Below, piece after piece: positions 32,146 through 39,449 of a stretch of 44,188 nucleotides of DNA. Location: positions 1 to 44,188 of the forward strand of contig NZ_JAGGPN010000055.1 in assembly GCF_018613795.1 (NCBI RefSeq). The letters are read 5' to 3'. Position 1 is the first letter of the stretch. Each line of letters starts with the position of its first letter. The notes below the pieces were generated by a model. It did not search any database. It saw only the letters and a list, made by a program, of their open reading frames with translations, and was not told the DNA's origin. This DNA is from Arthrobacter sp. ISL-65 (GTDB lineage: Bacteria; Actinomycetota; Actinomycetes; Actinomycetales; Micrococcaceae). The position numbers were made by a program, and so were the translations under genes.

Positions 32146-33288
32146 ATGAGCTTTAAGCGGATGATTCAGGCTGTGGAGACCCATTCCGGGGAACCGATGT
32201 GCGTTATTACCGGCGGCGTGCCCCATATCCCCGGTAACACCGTGTACGAGCAGATGAAGTGGCTCGAAGAGAATGACGATCAGATCCGGATGCTGATGCT
32301 GCGCGAGCCCCGCGGGTACCCGCCGCTGTGCTGCAACCTGATCGTTCCGCCGAAGCACCCGGCGGCGGCGGCGGGATTCATCATCATGGAACAGGTGGAA
32401 TACCCCGTCATGAGCGGCGGAAACACCATTGCGGTGGCGACGGTCCTGCTTGAGACGGGCATGATCCCCATGCAGGAACCGTTCACGGAATTCAAGCTCG
32501 AAGCGCCTGCGGGCCTCATCGCCATCAAGGCTGAATGCCGCAACGGCAAGGTCAAGCAGGTGACCTTTGAGAATGTGCCCGCATTCTCTGTTTACACCGA
32601 CGTGGTCATTGACGTTCCCGAGCTTGGGAAGGTTACGGTCGACGTGGCCTGGGGTGGCATGTTCTACGTCATTGCCGACGTGGCGCAGTTCGGATCCCTC
32701 GAGCTTGTCCCGGAACGTGGCCGGGACATTACGCGCATTTCTTCCCTCATCCTCAAGGCGGCGCAGGACCAGCTGCCGGTGGAGCACCCTGACTACCCTG
32801 GCATCGGCATCACCATTTCCCAGCTCTCCGGCGTCACCGACAACCCGAACGCCGACCGGAGGAATGCCGTCACGGTAGCCAGCGGCCCGGTTGATTTCGG
32901 CAACCCCGCCACCTGGACCGGCGGTGTTGACCGGTGCCCCTGCGGTACCGGCACCTGCGCCAAGATGGCCACACTGCACGCAAAGGGCGAACTCGGACTC
33001 AAGCAGCCCTTCCGGCACGAGGGCGTCCTGGGCACCGTCTACACCGGTGAGCTTGTGGAAGAAGTACAGATCGCCGGCCGCACCGGCGTCGTTCCCCGGA
33101 TCAGTGGCCAGGCATGGATCACCGGGTTCAGCACCTATGTGCTCGATCCTGAGGACCCCTTCCCCAACGGCTTCACGCTCGGAGACATCTGGGCCCCTTC
33201 AGCGAACGAAGAGGGCGCTCCGGAGACCGGCCCGCCGGTTGCCACTGACAGTGACCGGACGGTCCGGCAGGTGGAAGCCTCCGTTTGA
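32146..33288 (+). CDS. Proline racemase family protein with Ser/Cys pair (hydroxyproline epimerase or trans-3-hydroxyproline dehydratase)
   Basis: A 380-residue member of the proline racemase superfamily, PLP-independent enzymes using two opposed residues for proton transfer. The first position, Cys in proline racemase (MCGHGT), is Ser90 here (YPVMSGGNTIAVATVL). The second is Cys266 in DRCPCGTGTCAKMA. Proline racemase and most 4-hydroxyproline epimerases have Cys/Cys, and known trans-3-hydroxy-L-proline dehydratases often have Cys/Thr; Ser/Cys members have been linked to epimerase and dehydratase activities. It is co-transcribed with the imine reductase, which suits a dehydratase making pyrroline-2-carboxylate. 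AGGAAGG lies 8 nt before the ATG. A 20-residue acidic tail extends the C-terminus. A UUCG hairpin follows. Confidence 0.87.
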   Translation: MSFKRMIQAVETHSGEPMCVITGGVPHIPGNTVYEQMKWLEENDDQIRMLMLREPRGYPPLCCNLIVPPKHPAAAAGFIIMEQVEYPVMSGGNTIAVATVLLETGMIPMQEPFTEFKLEAPAGLIAIKAECRNGKVKQVTFENVPAFSVYTDVVIDVPELGKVTVDVAWGGMFYVIADVAQFGSLELVPERGRDITRISSLILKAAQDQLPVEHPDYPGIGITISQLSGVTDNPNADRRNAVTVASGPVDFGNPATWTGGVDRCPCGTGTCAKMATLHAKGELGLKQPFRHEGVLGTVYTGELVEEVQIAGRTGVVPRISGQAWITGFSTYVLDPEDPFPNGFTLGDIWAPSANEEGAPETGPPVATDSDRTVRQVEASV

Positions 33289-33295
33289 GTTCCTC

Positions 33296-33334
33296 CTGCA
33301 GGCGCCCCGGGTCTTCGGACCGGGGTGCCTGCAG
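33296..33334. terminator. UUCG-loop terminator after racemase gene
   Basis: CTGCAGGCGCCCCGG... pairs with ...CCGGGGTGCCTGCAG around a TTCG loop (33314-33317); one mismatch in a stem of about 17 bp. CTTTAA follows. It ends the reductase-racemase operon, 8 nt past the stop. Confidence 0.8.
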
Positions 33335-33445
33335 CTTTAACGTGATTCACTATTTCCGGGCGGCAGGAATGCTGTCCCTTTTTCTGACTAGTGCTCGCAC
33401 ATCTAGGTGAAGCAAATCCAATGGCCTGAAGGGGTCTGACTATCA

Positions 33446-34618
33446 ATGGGCGCGCTCGGATACCTCGCCGCTTCTGTCCCACCCAGAATGGCGAGTGCCG
33501 GTTCCGCCGTTGCCCTCCCCATTCTTGCCGTGCAGCAATTACACGATGTCGCCATGGGAGGAGCGCTGGTTGCGGCGTCACTGGGCCCCAGCGTCCTCGC
33601 GGCCCCGCTGGCAGGCGCAGCCCTCGACAGAGCCCGTCGTCCGGGCCTGCTGGTGGCGGCTTCCGGAATGCTTACCGCCGTCGCCTTCGGGTTGACCGCC
33701 TTCCTCGGCCAGGTACCACTGCCGGTTGCGTTCGCATGTCTGGCTGCGGCTGGAGCGGTCTCGCCCTTTTACATGGGCGGGCTGTCAAGTTTCGTTCTCG
33801 GTGCGATTCCCGATGTACGCAGGGCATTCGCCTACGATGCCCTCTCTTACAACGTCTCGGCCGTGGCCGGCCCGGCATTTGTCGCCCTGATCGCGGCGTT
33901 CCTGCCCGCCCAGGTCGGTCTCCTGGCGCTGGCGGCCGGTGCCGCCCTGGGCTCTGTGGCCGTACGCGCCGTCGGGCTTCGCCCCCATGCGCGCGCCGGG
34001 GGTTCACCCTGGCAGGCGGTCAAGGCCGGTTTGCACAGAATCTTCAGCCACCGTCCTTTAGCCGTGATGACCGCCGCGTCCACACTCACCCAGTTTGGCC
34101 AGGGCGGTTTAGCAATCGCAGCGGTTGCGCTCTCGATTGAACGGATCGGTTCACCCAAGGACGGGGCAACCGTCGTGACAGTCTTCGCCGTCGGCAGCCT
34201 TCTCGGTGCCCTCATCGAGGCGGCCCGGCCCACGCGCAGCCGCCCCCACGCAGTCATGATGGCGGGTTTCTTCGCCACGGGGTTGCTGACCATCGGTGCT
34301 GCATTGGATTTCGGGGCAAGCTGGACTCTCATAACCATAGGATTATCAGGAGCCTTCACCGCATCCTCGACTGCAGCGATGCTCTCCCTGCGCAACCGGC
34401 TTAGCCCGCCGCACCTCAGATCCCAGATTTTTACGGTCAGTGCCGGCCTGCGCGTGAGCGCCACGGCAGCCGGTGCAGCGCTGGCAGGCGCGGCCACCGG
34501 AACCGGTGGCGCCGTTATCCTCGGCGCAGTGGGTGCCCTGTGGATTGTGTCGGCAGTGCTCATGATCGCCTACCCGCGGACCACTCAGGATGACGCAGAG
34601 CTGCCCTCCACCCGGTAG
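33446..34618 (+). CDS. MFS transporter (12 TM)
   Basis: A 390-residue major facilitator with about twelve hydrophobic segments. The loop 2-3 motif is reduced (LAGAALDRARRPGLLVAA, G-x-x-x-D-R-x-x-R-R). It resembles small actinobacterial MFS exporters with LPILAVQQL in TM1, but no substrate can be assigned. The ATG at 33446 has AAGGGG 11 nt upstream. It lies between the racemase terminator and a convergent terminator, so it forms a single-gene unit. No GntR palindrome lies in its 157-nt upstream gap, so it may be outside the regulon. Confidence 0.85.
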   Translation: MGALGYLAASVPPRMASAGSAVALPILAVQQLHDVAMGGALVAASLGPSVLAAPLAGAALDRARRPGLLVAASGMLTAVAFGLTAFLGQVPLPVAFACLAAAGAVSPFYMGGLSSFVLGAIPDVRRAFAYDALSYNVSAVAGPAFVALIAAFLPAQVGLLALAAGAALGSVAVRAVGLRPHARAGGSPWQAVKAGLHRIFSHRPLAVMTAASTLTQFGQGGLAIAAVALSIERIGSPKDGATVVTVFAVGSLLGALIEAARPTRSRPHAVMMAGFFATGLLTIGAALDFGASWTLITIGLSGAFTASSTAAMLSLRNRLSPPHLRSQIFTVSAGLRVSATAAGAALAGAATGTGGAVILGAVGALWIVSAVLMIAYPRTTQDDAELPSTR

Positions 34619-34631
34619 GCGGAGGGCAGCT
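34599..34631. terminator. Bidirectional terminator between convergent MFS genes
   Basis: AGCTGCCCTCC and GGAGGGCAGCT are exact reverse complements with an 11-nt loop. The left arm lies inside the last codons of the upstream MFS gene. It can stop both converging transcripts. Confidence 0.7.
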
Positions 34632-34663
34632 GAGTCGCCACTTCAAACAGGGGGCCGTCCGGC

Positions 34664-36016
34664 TTAGTGCGAGAACCCTGCGGCCGTCTCGGTAAGGGAC
34701 TTTCCTTTGGTTTCGGGAGCCAGCCACTGCGACAGGATGGCACCGACGAGAGTGAGCCCTGCGGCCATCAGCATGGTGACCTGCGGCCCGTAGGTCACCA
34801 TGGACCAAGGGAGCAGGAAGGTTCCAGCGCCGGCTCCCAAACGACTGACGGCAGTGGCGAACCCGGTTCCGATCCCGCGGATTTCGGTCGGGAAGACCTC
34901 TCCGGGGTAGATCCCTGTCAGCGTGTTGTACCCCGCATTGAAGAATGAGAAGGCAAGGAAGCAAACCAGCACAACCCAGGCGGGTGCGCCCGCCCACAGT
35001 CCGATGATCAGCAGGAGCACGAAGCACAGCCACTGCGGCGGGACGGTCAGGAAGCGCCGGCCGGCCCGGTCGATGAGGATCACGGTGAGGATCACACCCG
35101 CGGTGGCGACCGCCGAGAGCCCTACCCCGCCAGCGAGTCCTTGGCTGAGTCCGTATCCCTTCAGCACGCTCTCGGCGAAGGTGGCGATCGCGAAGTAGGG
35201 AGTGACGGCACACAGCCAGAACATGGAGCAGAACAGAGTGGCGCGCCAATAACGGCGGGAGAACAGCATCTTGACGCGGCCCTCCGGCCGGTCATGCTCG
35301 TGCTCGACGTCGTTCATGTCGCCGGCGTTTTCCATGTACTTGTACGCGACGGCGCGGGCCTCGTCGTGGCGGCCCTTGCTCCACAGCCAACGCGGCGACT
35401 CCGGCAGTCCAAAGCGAGCGAAGAACAGGATCACGGCAGGAAGGGTGCTGGAGCCGAGGATGATCCTCCAGTCCACAGAGGTGGTGGTGGTCAGTGCGTA
35501 GCCGACAATGAACGCCACCATGAAGCCAACGTAGAAGGCAACCAGCGTCAGGCCCATCAAGCGTCCCCGCATTCTGGCGGGAGCGAACTCCGACATCAGC
35601 GGCCAGCCGACCGAGTATTCGACGCCGACCGCAATGCCCATCAGCAGCCGGACCAGGAACAGCTGCCAGGGTTCATGGACGAAGAACTGGAGAGCAGAGC
35701 CGACGAGGAAGATGCCCATGTCGATCATGAACAGTGGCTTGCGGCCGAATTTGTCCCCGAGCCAGCCCCCGACGGGCGAGCCAACCAGGATCCCGAGCAG
35801 CGACGAGGCAACGATCAAGCCCTCCCACAACGGGGTGAAGCTCAGTTCCGTGGAGATGGTGCCGATCACCGTGCCGATGATCCCGAGAATGTAGCCGTCC
35901 AGGAACATTCCTCCGACCAGGACAGCTGTCAGCCTGGTCAGGAAGCGGCGCTTATAGGCCGTGGCCGTGGCCGCGGCATCGTCTTTGGGTGATCTGTGGT
36001 TCTTGATGGAAGACAC
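34664..36016 (-). CDS. MFS metabolite:H+ symporter (sugar porter-like fold)
   Basis: A 450-residue MFS symporter. The TM2-3 loop GGWLGDKFGRKPLFMIDMGIF and the repeated RAGRR in IDRAGRRFLTV are motif A; YSVGWPLMSEFAPARMRGRLMGL and GIYPGEVFPTEIRGIGTGFATAVSRLGA are the P-E-x(2)-P-x-x-x-R-G motifs of sugar porters and MHS/aromatic acid or betaine symporters; PESPRWLWSKGRHDEA follows TM6 as in sugar porters. The GTG at 36016 is chosen because AAGGAG lies 6 nt upstream; the ATG at 36175 lies in the operator and is rejected. The promoter at 36158-36186 carries the GntR palindrome, which ties it to proline-derivative uptake rather than sugar. The final residues (SLTETAAGFSH) are cytoplasmic. Confidence 0.9.
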   Translation of the reverse strand: MSSIKNHRSPKDDAAATATAYKRRFLTRLTAVLVGGMFLDGYILGIIGTVIGTISTELSFTPLWEGLIVASSLLGILVGSPVGGWLGDKFGRKPLFMIDMGIFLVGSALQFFVHEPWQLFLVRLLMGIAVGVEYSVGWPLMSEFAPARMRGRLMGLTLVAFYVGFMVAFIVGYALTTTTSVDWRIILGSSTLPAVILFFARFGLPESPRWLWSKGRHDEARAVAYKYMENAGDMNDVEHEHDRPEGRVKMLFSRRYWRATLFCSMFWLCAVTPYFAIATFAESVLKGYGLSQGLAGGVGLSAVATAGVILTVILIDRAGRRFLTVPPQWLCFVLLLIIGLWAGAPAWVVLVCFLAFSFFNAGYNTLTGIYPGEVFPTEIRGIGTGFATAVSRLGAGAGTFLLPWSMVTYGPQVTMLMAAGLTLVGAILSQWLAPETKGKSLTETAAGFSH

Positions 36017-36157
36017 CTGTGGCTCCTTGCGTTCAGGGTGGCAACGTGGATTTCGCCTTCGTCTTTGGAGAAGGGAGTGCTTGTGCAGGGTCTGATCCAG
36101 CCGGAGAAATTGGGAGGACCAGGGCGCTTCGCACGTGATGTGGTCGCCATCACGTCT

Positions 36158-36186
36158 AATGTAATCTGTGATCACATATCAGTCAA
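36158..36186 (-). promoter_or_regulatory. MFS symporter promoter with GntR operator
   Basis: On the minus strand TTGACT (36186-36181), a 17-nt spacer and TACATT (36163-36158), with TGTGATCACA at 36167-36176. From -35 through the spacer it is the same as the ABC promoter at 17146 (GATATGTGATCACAGAT). The leader to the GTG start is about 135 nt with no recognised element. Confidence 0.85.
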
Positions 36187-36254
36187 CGCGGCACTGTTAC
36201 GCTCATGTAAATTCTGCCGCCGCAAGCGGCACGCGGAGTCGACAACCGGAAATG

Positions 36255-36300
36255 CTTGAAGCTTGAACTAATCGGCGCTAAGGTTAGTTCAAGCTTCAAG
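36255..36300. promoter_or_regulatory. 17-bp perfect inverted repeat upstream of ribA fusion
   Basis: CTTGAAGCTTGAACTAA (36255-36271) and its exact reverse complement (36284-36300) flank a 12-nt centre. Each arm holds two TTGAA units 7 nt apart, so four half-sites are symmetric about the centre. It ends 28 nt before the fusion-gene start. This suits a repressor operator (MarR or LysR type) or a 5'-UTR hairpin. No matching regulator gene is adjacent. The remaining gap 36187-36254 shows nothing else. Confidence 0.65.
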
Positions 36301-36328
36301 TAATCTCCTGAAATGTCGAGGAACTCTG

Positions 36329-38185
36329 ATGACCGCTTGTGTTGAAACTACCCTGCGGGCCGCGGCCCTGCCCATGGCCACTGTGCGCAGCCAGGTAACT
36401 GTGCCGCTGCGCTTTCCGGACGGATTCAGCACCACGGCCGAGGTGCTGACGTTCCGCGGCCTCGTGGACGGCAAGGAGCACCTGCTGCTCGCCCTGGGCC
36501 AGTGGGAGCAGACGCTCCTCGCCCATGACGTGCCGCTGGTCCGGCTGCACAGCGAATGCATGACCGGCGACGTGTTCGGCAGCCAGCGCTGTGACTGTGG
36601 ACCGCAGCTTCGCGAGGCTGTCGAAGAGATCGCCGCAGCAGGCGGATTCCTGCTCTACCTCCGCCAGGAGGGCCGCGGCATCGGCCTGTATTCCAAGCTC
36701 GACGCCTACGCCCTGCAGGACACGGGCCTCGATACCTACGACGCCAACCTGGCCCTGGGCCACGGCGAGGACGAGCGCGACTACACTGCGGCCGCGCAGA
36801 TGCTGGGCGCCCTCGGCGCCACAAGCATCCGCCTTCTGAGTAACAATCCGGACAAGGCCGCACAGCTGACGGCTCTGGGCATCGACGTCGCCGAACAGGT
36901 TCCCACCGGCGTGTACCTCTCGCCGGCCAACCACGGTTACCTGGCGGCGAAGCGGGACCGCACCGCACATACGCTGGAACTGTCGGGGGCCGACGTCGGG
37001 CACGTACCGCCGGCTACAGCCGGCACCGTCCCCAGTCAGGACGAGATACTAAGCCGTGTCGACGAGCTGGTTCCCCGGCTGCGCGAGCGGGCGGAGGAAA
37101 CTGAGCGGCTGCGCCGCCTCCCGGAATCCACCATGAACGAACTTAAAGAGGCCGGCGTGTTCCGGATCCTGGCTCCGCTGGAGCTGGGTGGATACGGCAT
37201 GGGCGTGAAAACCTACGCTGAGGTCATCCGGCGGCTGGCCAGGGGTTGTGCGTCGACTGCCTGGACTGCCGGGCACCTGATCGAGCACGTTTGGATGCTG
37301 GCCCGCTGGCCCCGGCGGGTCCAGGACGAAGTCTTCGCCAACGGGCCTGCTCCGCTGGCTGCGGCTACGAGTGCACCCGTGGGCACGGCCAGGAAGGTCC
37401 CGGGAGGATTCGCAATTTCGGGCCACTGGAGCTTCGCGTCCGGGGTCATGCATTCGGAGTGGGCCCTGCTGGCGGTGCAGTCCGACGGCGTCCGCCTGCA
37501 GTGTCTCGTTCCCGTCGCCGAGCTGGAGTTGCTGGATGCCTGGCACACGGCCGGGCTGCGGGGGACCGGCAGCAATGACCTGCGGGCGGAGGAGCTGTTT
37601 GTTCCGGAGCACCGGGCCATGGACTGGGCGCTGCTGAGCGCAGCGGACAATCCCGGCAGCCGAATTCACTCGGACCCGATGATCCACACACCCATGGCAA
37701 CGTTGCTGAACCTGGTGGCACCCGCCGCCGCGCTGGGAGCCGCCGAGTACGCCGTCGACGTGTTCCGGGAAAAGATGCTGGTGCGCAAGGTGCAGAACAC
37801 CATTGACAACCGCCAGGCGGACTCACCCTTGGCGCAGGCCCGCTTCTCGCAGGCCTTCGGATTGGGTGCCACGGCGCGCCTGCACTGGCAGGAGGCGCTC
37901 CGCATCGTTTCGTCGTCACTTGAGCACCAGCCGTCGGGCCTGACTAAAGACGAGCGGGCCAAGTACCGGCTCTCCCTTGCCCTCAGCGGCGAGGCAGCGG
38001 AGGAAGCAGTGCGGCTCACCGTCTCGGGCTCGGGAGGCAGTGCCCACCGGCTTTCGCATCCGCTGCAGCGGATCCAGCGTGACGTGAATGTCCTCCTCAA
38101 CCACCCGACCCTGAGCCTGGATCCGATCCTCGAACAGGCGGGCCGCGGCCTGCTGGGCCTGGGATTCACAGTGCCGTCCTTCTAG
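36329..38185 (+). CDS. GTP cyclohydrolase II fused to group D flavin-dependent monooxygenase
   Basis: A 618-residue fusion. Residues 15-212 are GTP cyclohydrolase II (opens GTP to the pyrimidine precursor of flavins): zinc ligands C77, C88 and C90 in HSECMTGDVFGSQRCDCG, the GTP-binding LRQEGRGIGL at 111-120, DTYDANLALG, and the C-terminal SNNPDKAAQLTALGI. All key residues are present. A linker (213-238) leads to residues 239-618, an acyl-CoA-dehydrogenase-fold oxygenase of the HsaA/HpaB-large-component type: LPESTMNELKEAGVFRILAPLELGGYG, GCASTAWTAGH, ISGHWSFASGVMHSEWALL, TAGLRGTGSNDLRAEELFVPEHRAM and HPLQRIQRDVNVLLNHP. GAGGA lies 6 nt before the ATG. The link is continuous in frame, with no sign of a stop. 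No flavin reductase partner is adjacent. The combined role is unknown. Confidence 0.88.
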   Translation: MTACVETTLRAAALPMATVRSQVTVPLRFPDGFSTTAEVLTFRGLVDGKEHLLLALGQWEQTLLAHDVPLVRLHSECMTGDVFGSQRCDCGPQLREAVEEIAAAGGFLLYLRQEGRGIGLYSKLDAYALQDTGLDTYDANLALGHGEDERDYTAAAQMLGALGATSIRLLSNNPDKAAQLTALGIDVAEQVPTGVYLSPANHGYLAAKRDRTAHTLELSGADVGHVPPATAGTVPSQDEILSRVDELVPRLRERAEETERLRRLPESTMNELKEAGVFRILAPLELGGYGMGVKTYAEVIRRLARGCASTAWTAGHLIEHVWMLARWPRRVQDEVFANGPAPLAAATSAPVGTARKVPGGFAISGHWSFASGVMHSEWALLAVQSDGVRLQCLVPVAELELLDAWHTAGLRGTGSNDLRAEELFVPEHRAMDWALLSAADNPGSRIHSDPMIHTPMATLLNLVAPAAALGAAEYAVDVFREKMLVRKVQNTIDNRQADSPLAQARFSQAFGLGATARLHWQEALRIVSSSLEHQPSGLTKDERAKYRLSLALSGEAAEEAVRLTVSGSGGSAHRLSHPLQRIQRDVNVLLNHPTLSLDPILEQAGRGLLGLGFTVPSF

Positions 38186-38227
38186 CCAGCGTCCTTTTAG
38201 CCAGCGTCCTTTTAGCCAGCGTCCTTT
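38183..38227 (+). repeat. Three tandem 15-bp repeats carrying in-frame stop codons
   Basis: TAGCCAGCGTCCTTT occurs three times in a row, starting at the stop codon of the fusion gene, followed by another TAG. The period is 15 nt, so each TAG falls in the gene's frame: four successive in-frame stops separated by four sense codons. The unit resembles the last codons of the gene (CCGTCCTTC-TAG), so it may have arisen by slippage at the gene end. Confidence 0.85.
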
Positions 38228-38258
38228 TAGCCCCGACCCGTCTTCGCCTGTAGGCCGG

Positions 38259-39449
38259 TCAGTCCGGACCGTTCATCACGCTCACGGTCCGGGGCGCTTG
38301 GAAGGACAGGTGCCGGATCCACTCCGGCTCGTGATCCCGCAACTGGATCCCCGGCAGCGCCGCCGCGGCTTCCTGCACCATGACGCTGGCTTCCAGTTCG
38401 GCGAGCTTGGCCCCGAGACAGCGATGGATGCCCGAACCGAAAATGAGACCGCTTGAAGGTCCGCGCCCAGCCTCGGCATGCGGCGAAGGGTCCGCAGGCG
38501 CACCGCCTCCGGTGATCTGGTTGCCGGACAGCTCAAGGAGGATCTCGGCGCCGGCCGGAACCTGCTGACCGCCGAGGCTGGTGTCGTGTGCGGCCACGCG
38601 GCGCCAGGTGGGGACGGATGACTCGGTGGCGAGCACATGCCTGACCGCGGACCTGGCGCCGGCTTCCGAGGCCGCTTCCTTCCAGCCCATGGGCGTGGCA
38701 CCCTCCAGCAGCCGGAACAGCGTGGTGCTGATCAGCTGGGTGGTGGTTTCCTGGCCGGCGATCAGCAGGAAGTAGCCGAGCGAGCACATCTCGGTCCTGG
38801 ACAGGCCATGCTCGGCCAGCAACTTGAAGAGGTTGCGTCCCGGAGCGTCCACGGATTCGGCCACGAGCCGGCGCAGCCAGACATAGAACTCAGCGGCGCT
38901 GAGGGCCAGCTCGAGCTGCCGCTCTCCGTCCGGCCAGCCCCAGAACAGTTCCATGGAGTCCAGCCCCCAGCGCTTGAGCGCCTCAAGATCCCGCACGGGC
39001 AGCCCGAGGAGTTCAAGCATCACCACCGCAGGGGGAAATGCTGCGACCGTCTGCACGAGGTCCGTATGTCCGGACCGGTGCAGCTGGTGGGCGGCGTTCC
39101 CCGCCGCTTGCCTTGCCAGTTCCCGGATGCGCGGTTCCATGGCGGTGACGGTGGCGGGGGTGAAGAATCCGGCCACAACCTTGCGGATTCCGCTATGCGT
39201 TCCGGTGTCGTTGCTGGCCAGGACCGGTGGCAACGCAAAGCCCACGCGCTGCAGCACGCGCAGGGCGGGTCCCTCCAGCGGTGTCACCGCCACCAGGGCA
39301 TTCGCTGGGCTGAAATCGGCAGGCCGGTGCAGGACATCCCAGACCGATTCCGGGTCCCGGACCACGAGGTAGGGGCACCTGGTCGCGCCGGGAGGCTCCG
39401 CCGGAGCCGGACGCTCCGCCGCTTCGGCAGTTCGCAACGCCGGCATCAT
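38259..39449 (-). CDS. Cytochrome P450 (last gene of biotin operon, atypical K-helix)
   Basis: A 396-residue bacterial-type soluble P450. The I-helix oxygen-activation motif is AGQETTTQ, and the haem loop is LIFGSGIHRCLGAKLAELE with the proximal Cys. The K-helix ExxR motif, expected just before SSVPTWRRVAAHD, reads RHVLA, so both Glu and Arg are absent. The ATG at 39449 makes an ATGA overlap with the bioD stop, like every other junction in this operon, so it is preferred to the ATG at 39470. Being translated with bioBADF, it may supply or trim the pimeloyl moiety, as BioI does in Bacillus by cleaving acyl-ACP; that is inference. No redox partner is adjacent. Confidence 0.88.
   Translation of the reverse strand: MMPALRTAEAAERPAPAEPPGATRCPYLVVRDPESVWDVLHRPADFSPANALVAVTPLEGPALRVLQRVGFALPPVLASNDTGTHSGIRKVVAGFFTPATVTAMEPRIRELARQAAGNAAHQLHRSGHTDLVQTVAAFPPAVVMLELLGLPVRDLEALKRWGLDSMELFWGWPDGERQLELALSAAEFYVWLRRLVAESVDAPGRNLFKLLAEHGLSRTEMCSLGYFLLIAGQETTTQLISTTLFRLLEGATPMGWKEAASEAGARSAVRHVLATESSVPTWRRVAAHDTSLGGQQVPAGAEILLELSGNQITGGGAPADPSPHAEAGRGPSSGLIFGSGIHRCLGAKLAELEASVMVQEAAAALPGIQLRDHEPEWIRHLSFQAPRTVSVMNGPD

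Noticed and set aside
15836..36176. TGTGATCACA as a CRP/GlxR site
   Set aside because: CRP and GlxR sites are TGTGA-N6-TCACA; here the half-sites abut with no spacer, and an FCD regulator sits in the cluster.
36329..37000. ribA domain as part of a riboflavin operon with FMN riboswitch
   Set aside because: No ribB, ribE, ribH or ribD genes nearby, and the upstream region holds an inverted repeat that does not resemble an FMN aptamer.
38183..38227. Transcription attenuator or T-rich terminator
   Set aside because: The TTTT runs are part of a direct repeat with no stem before them.
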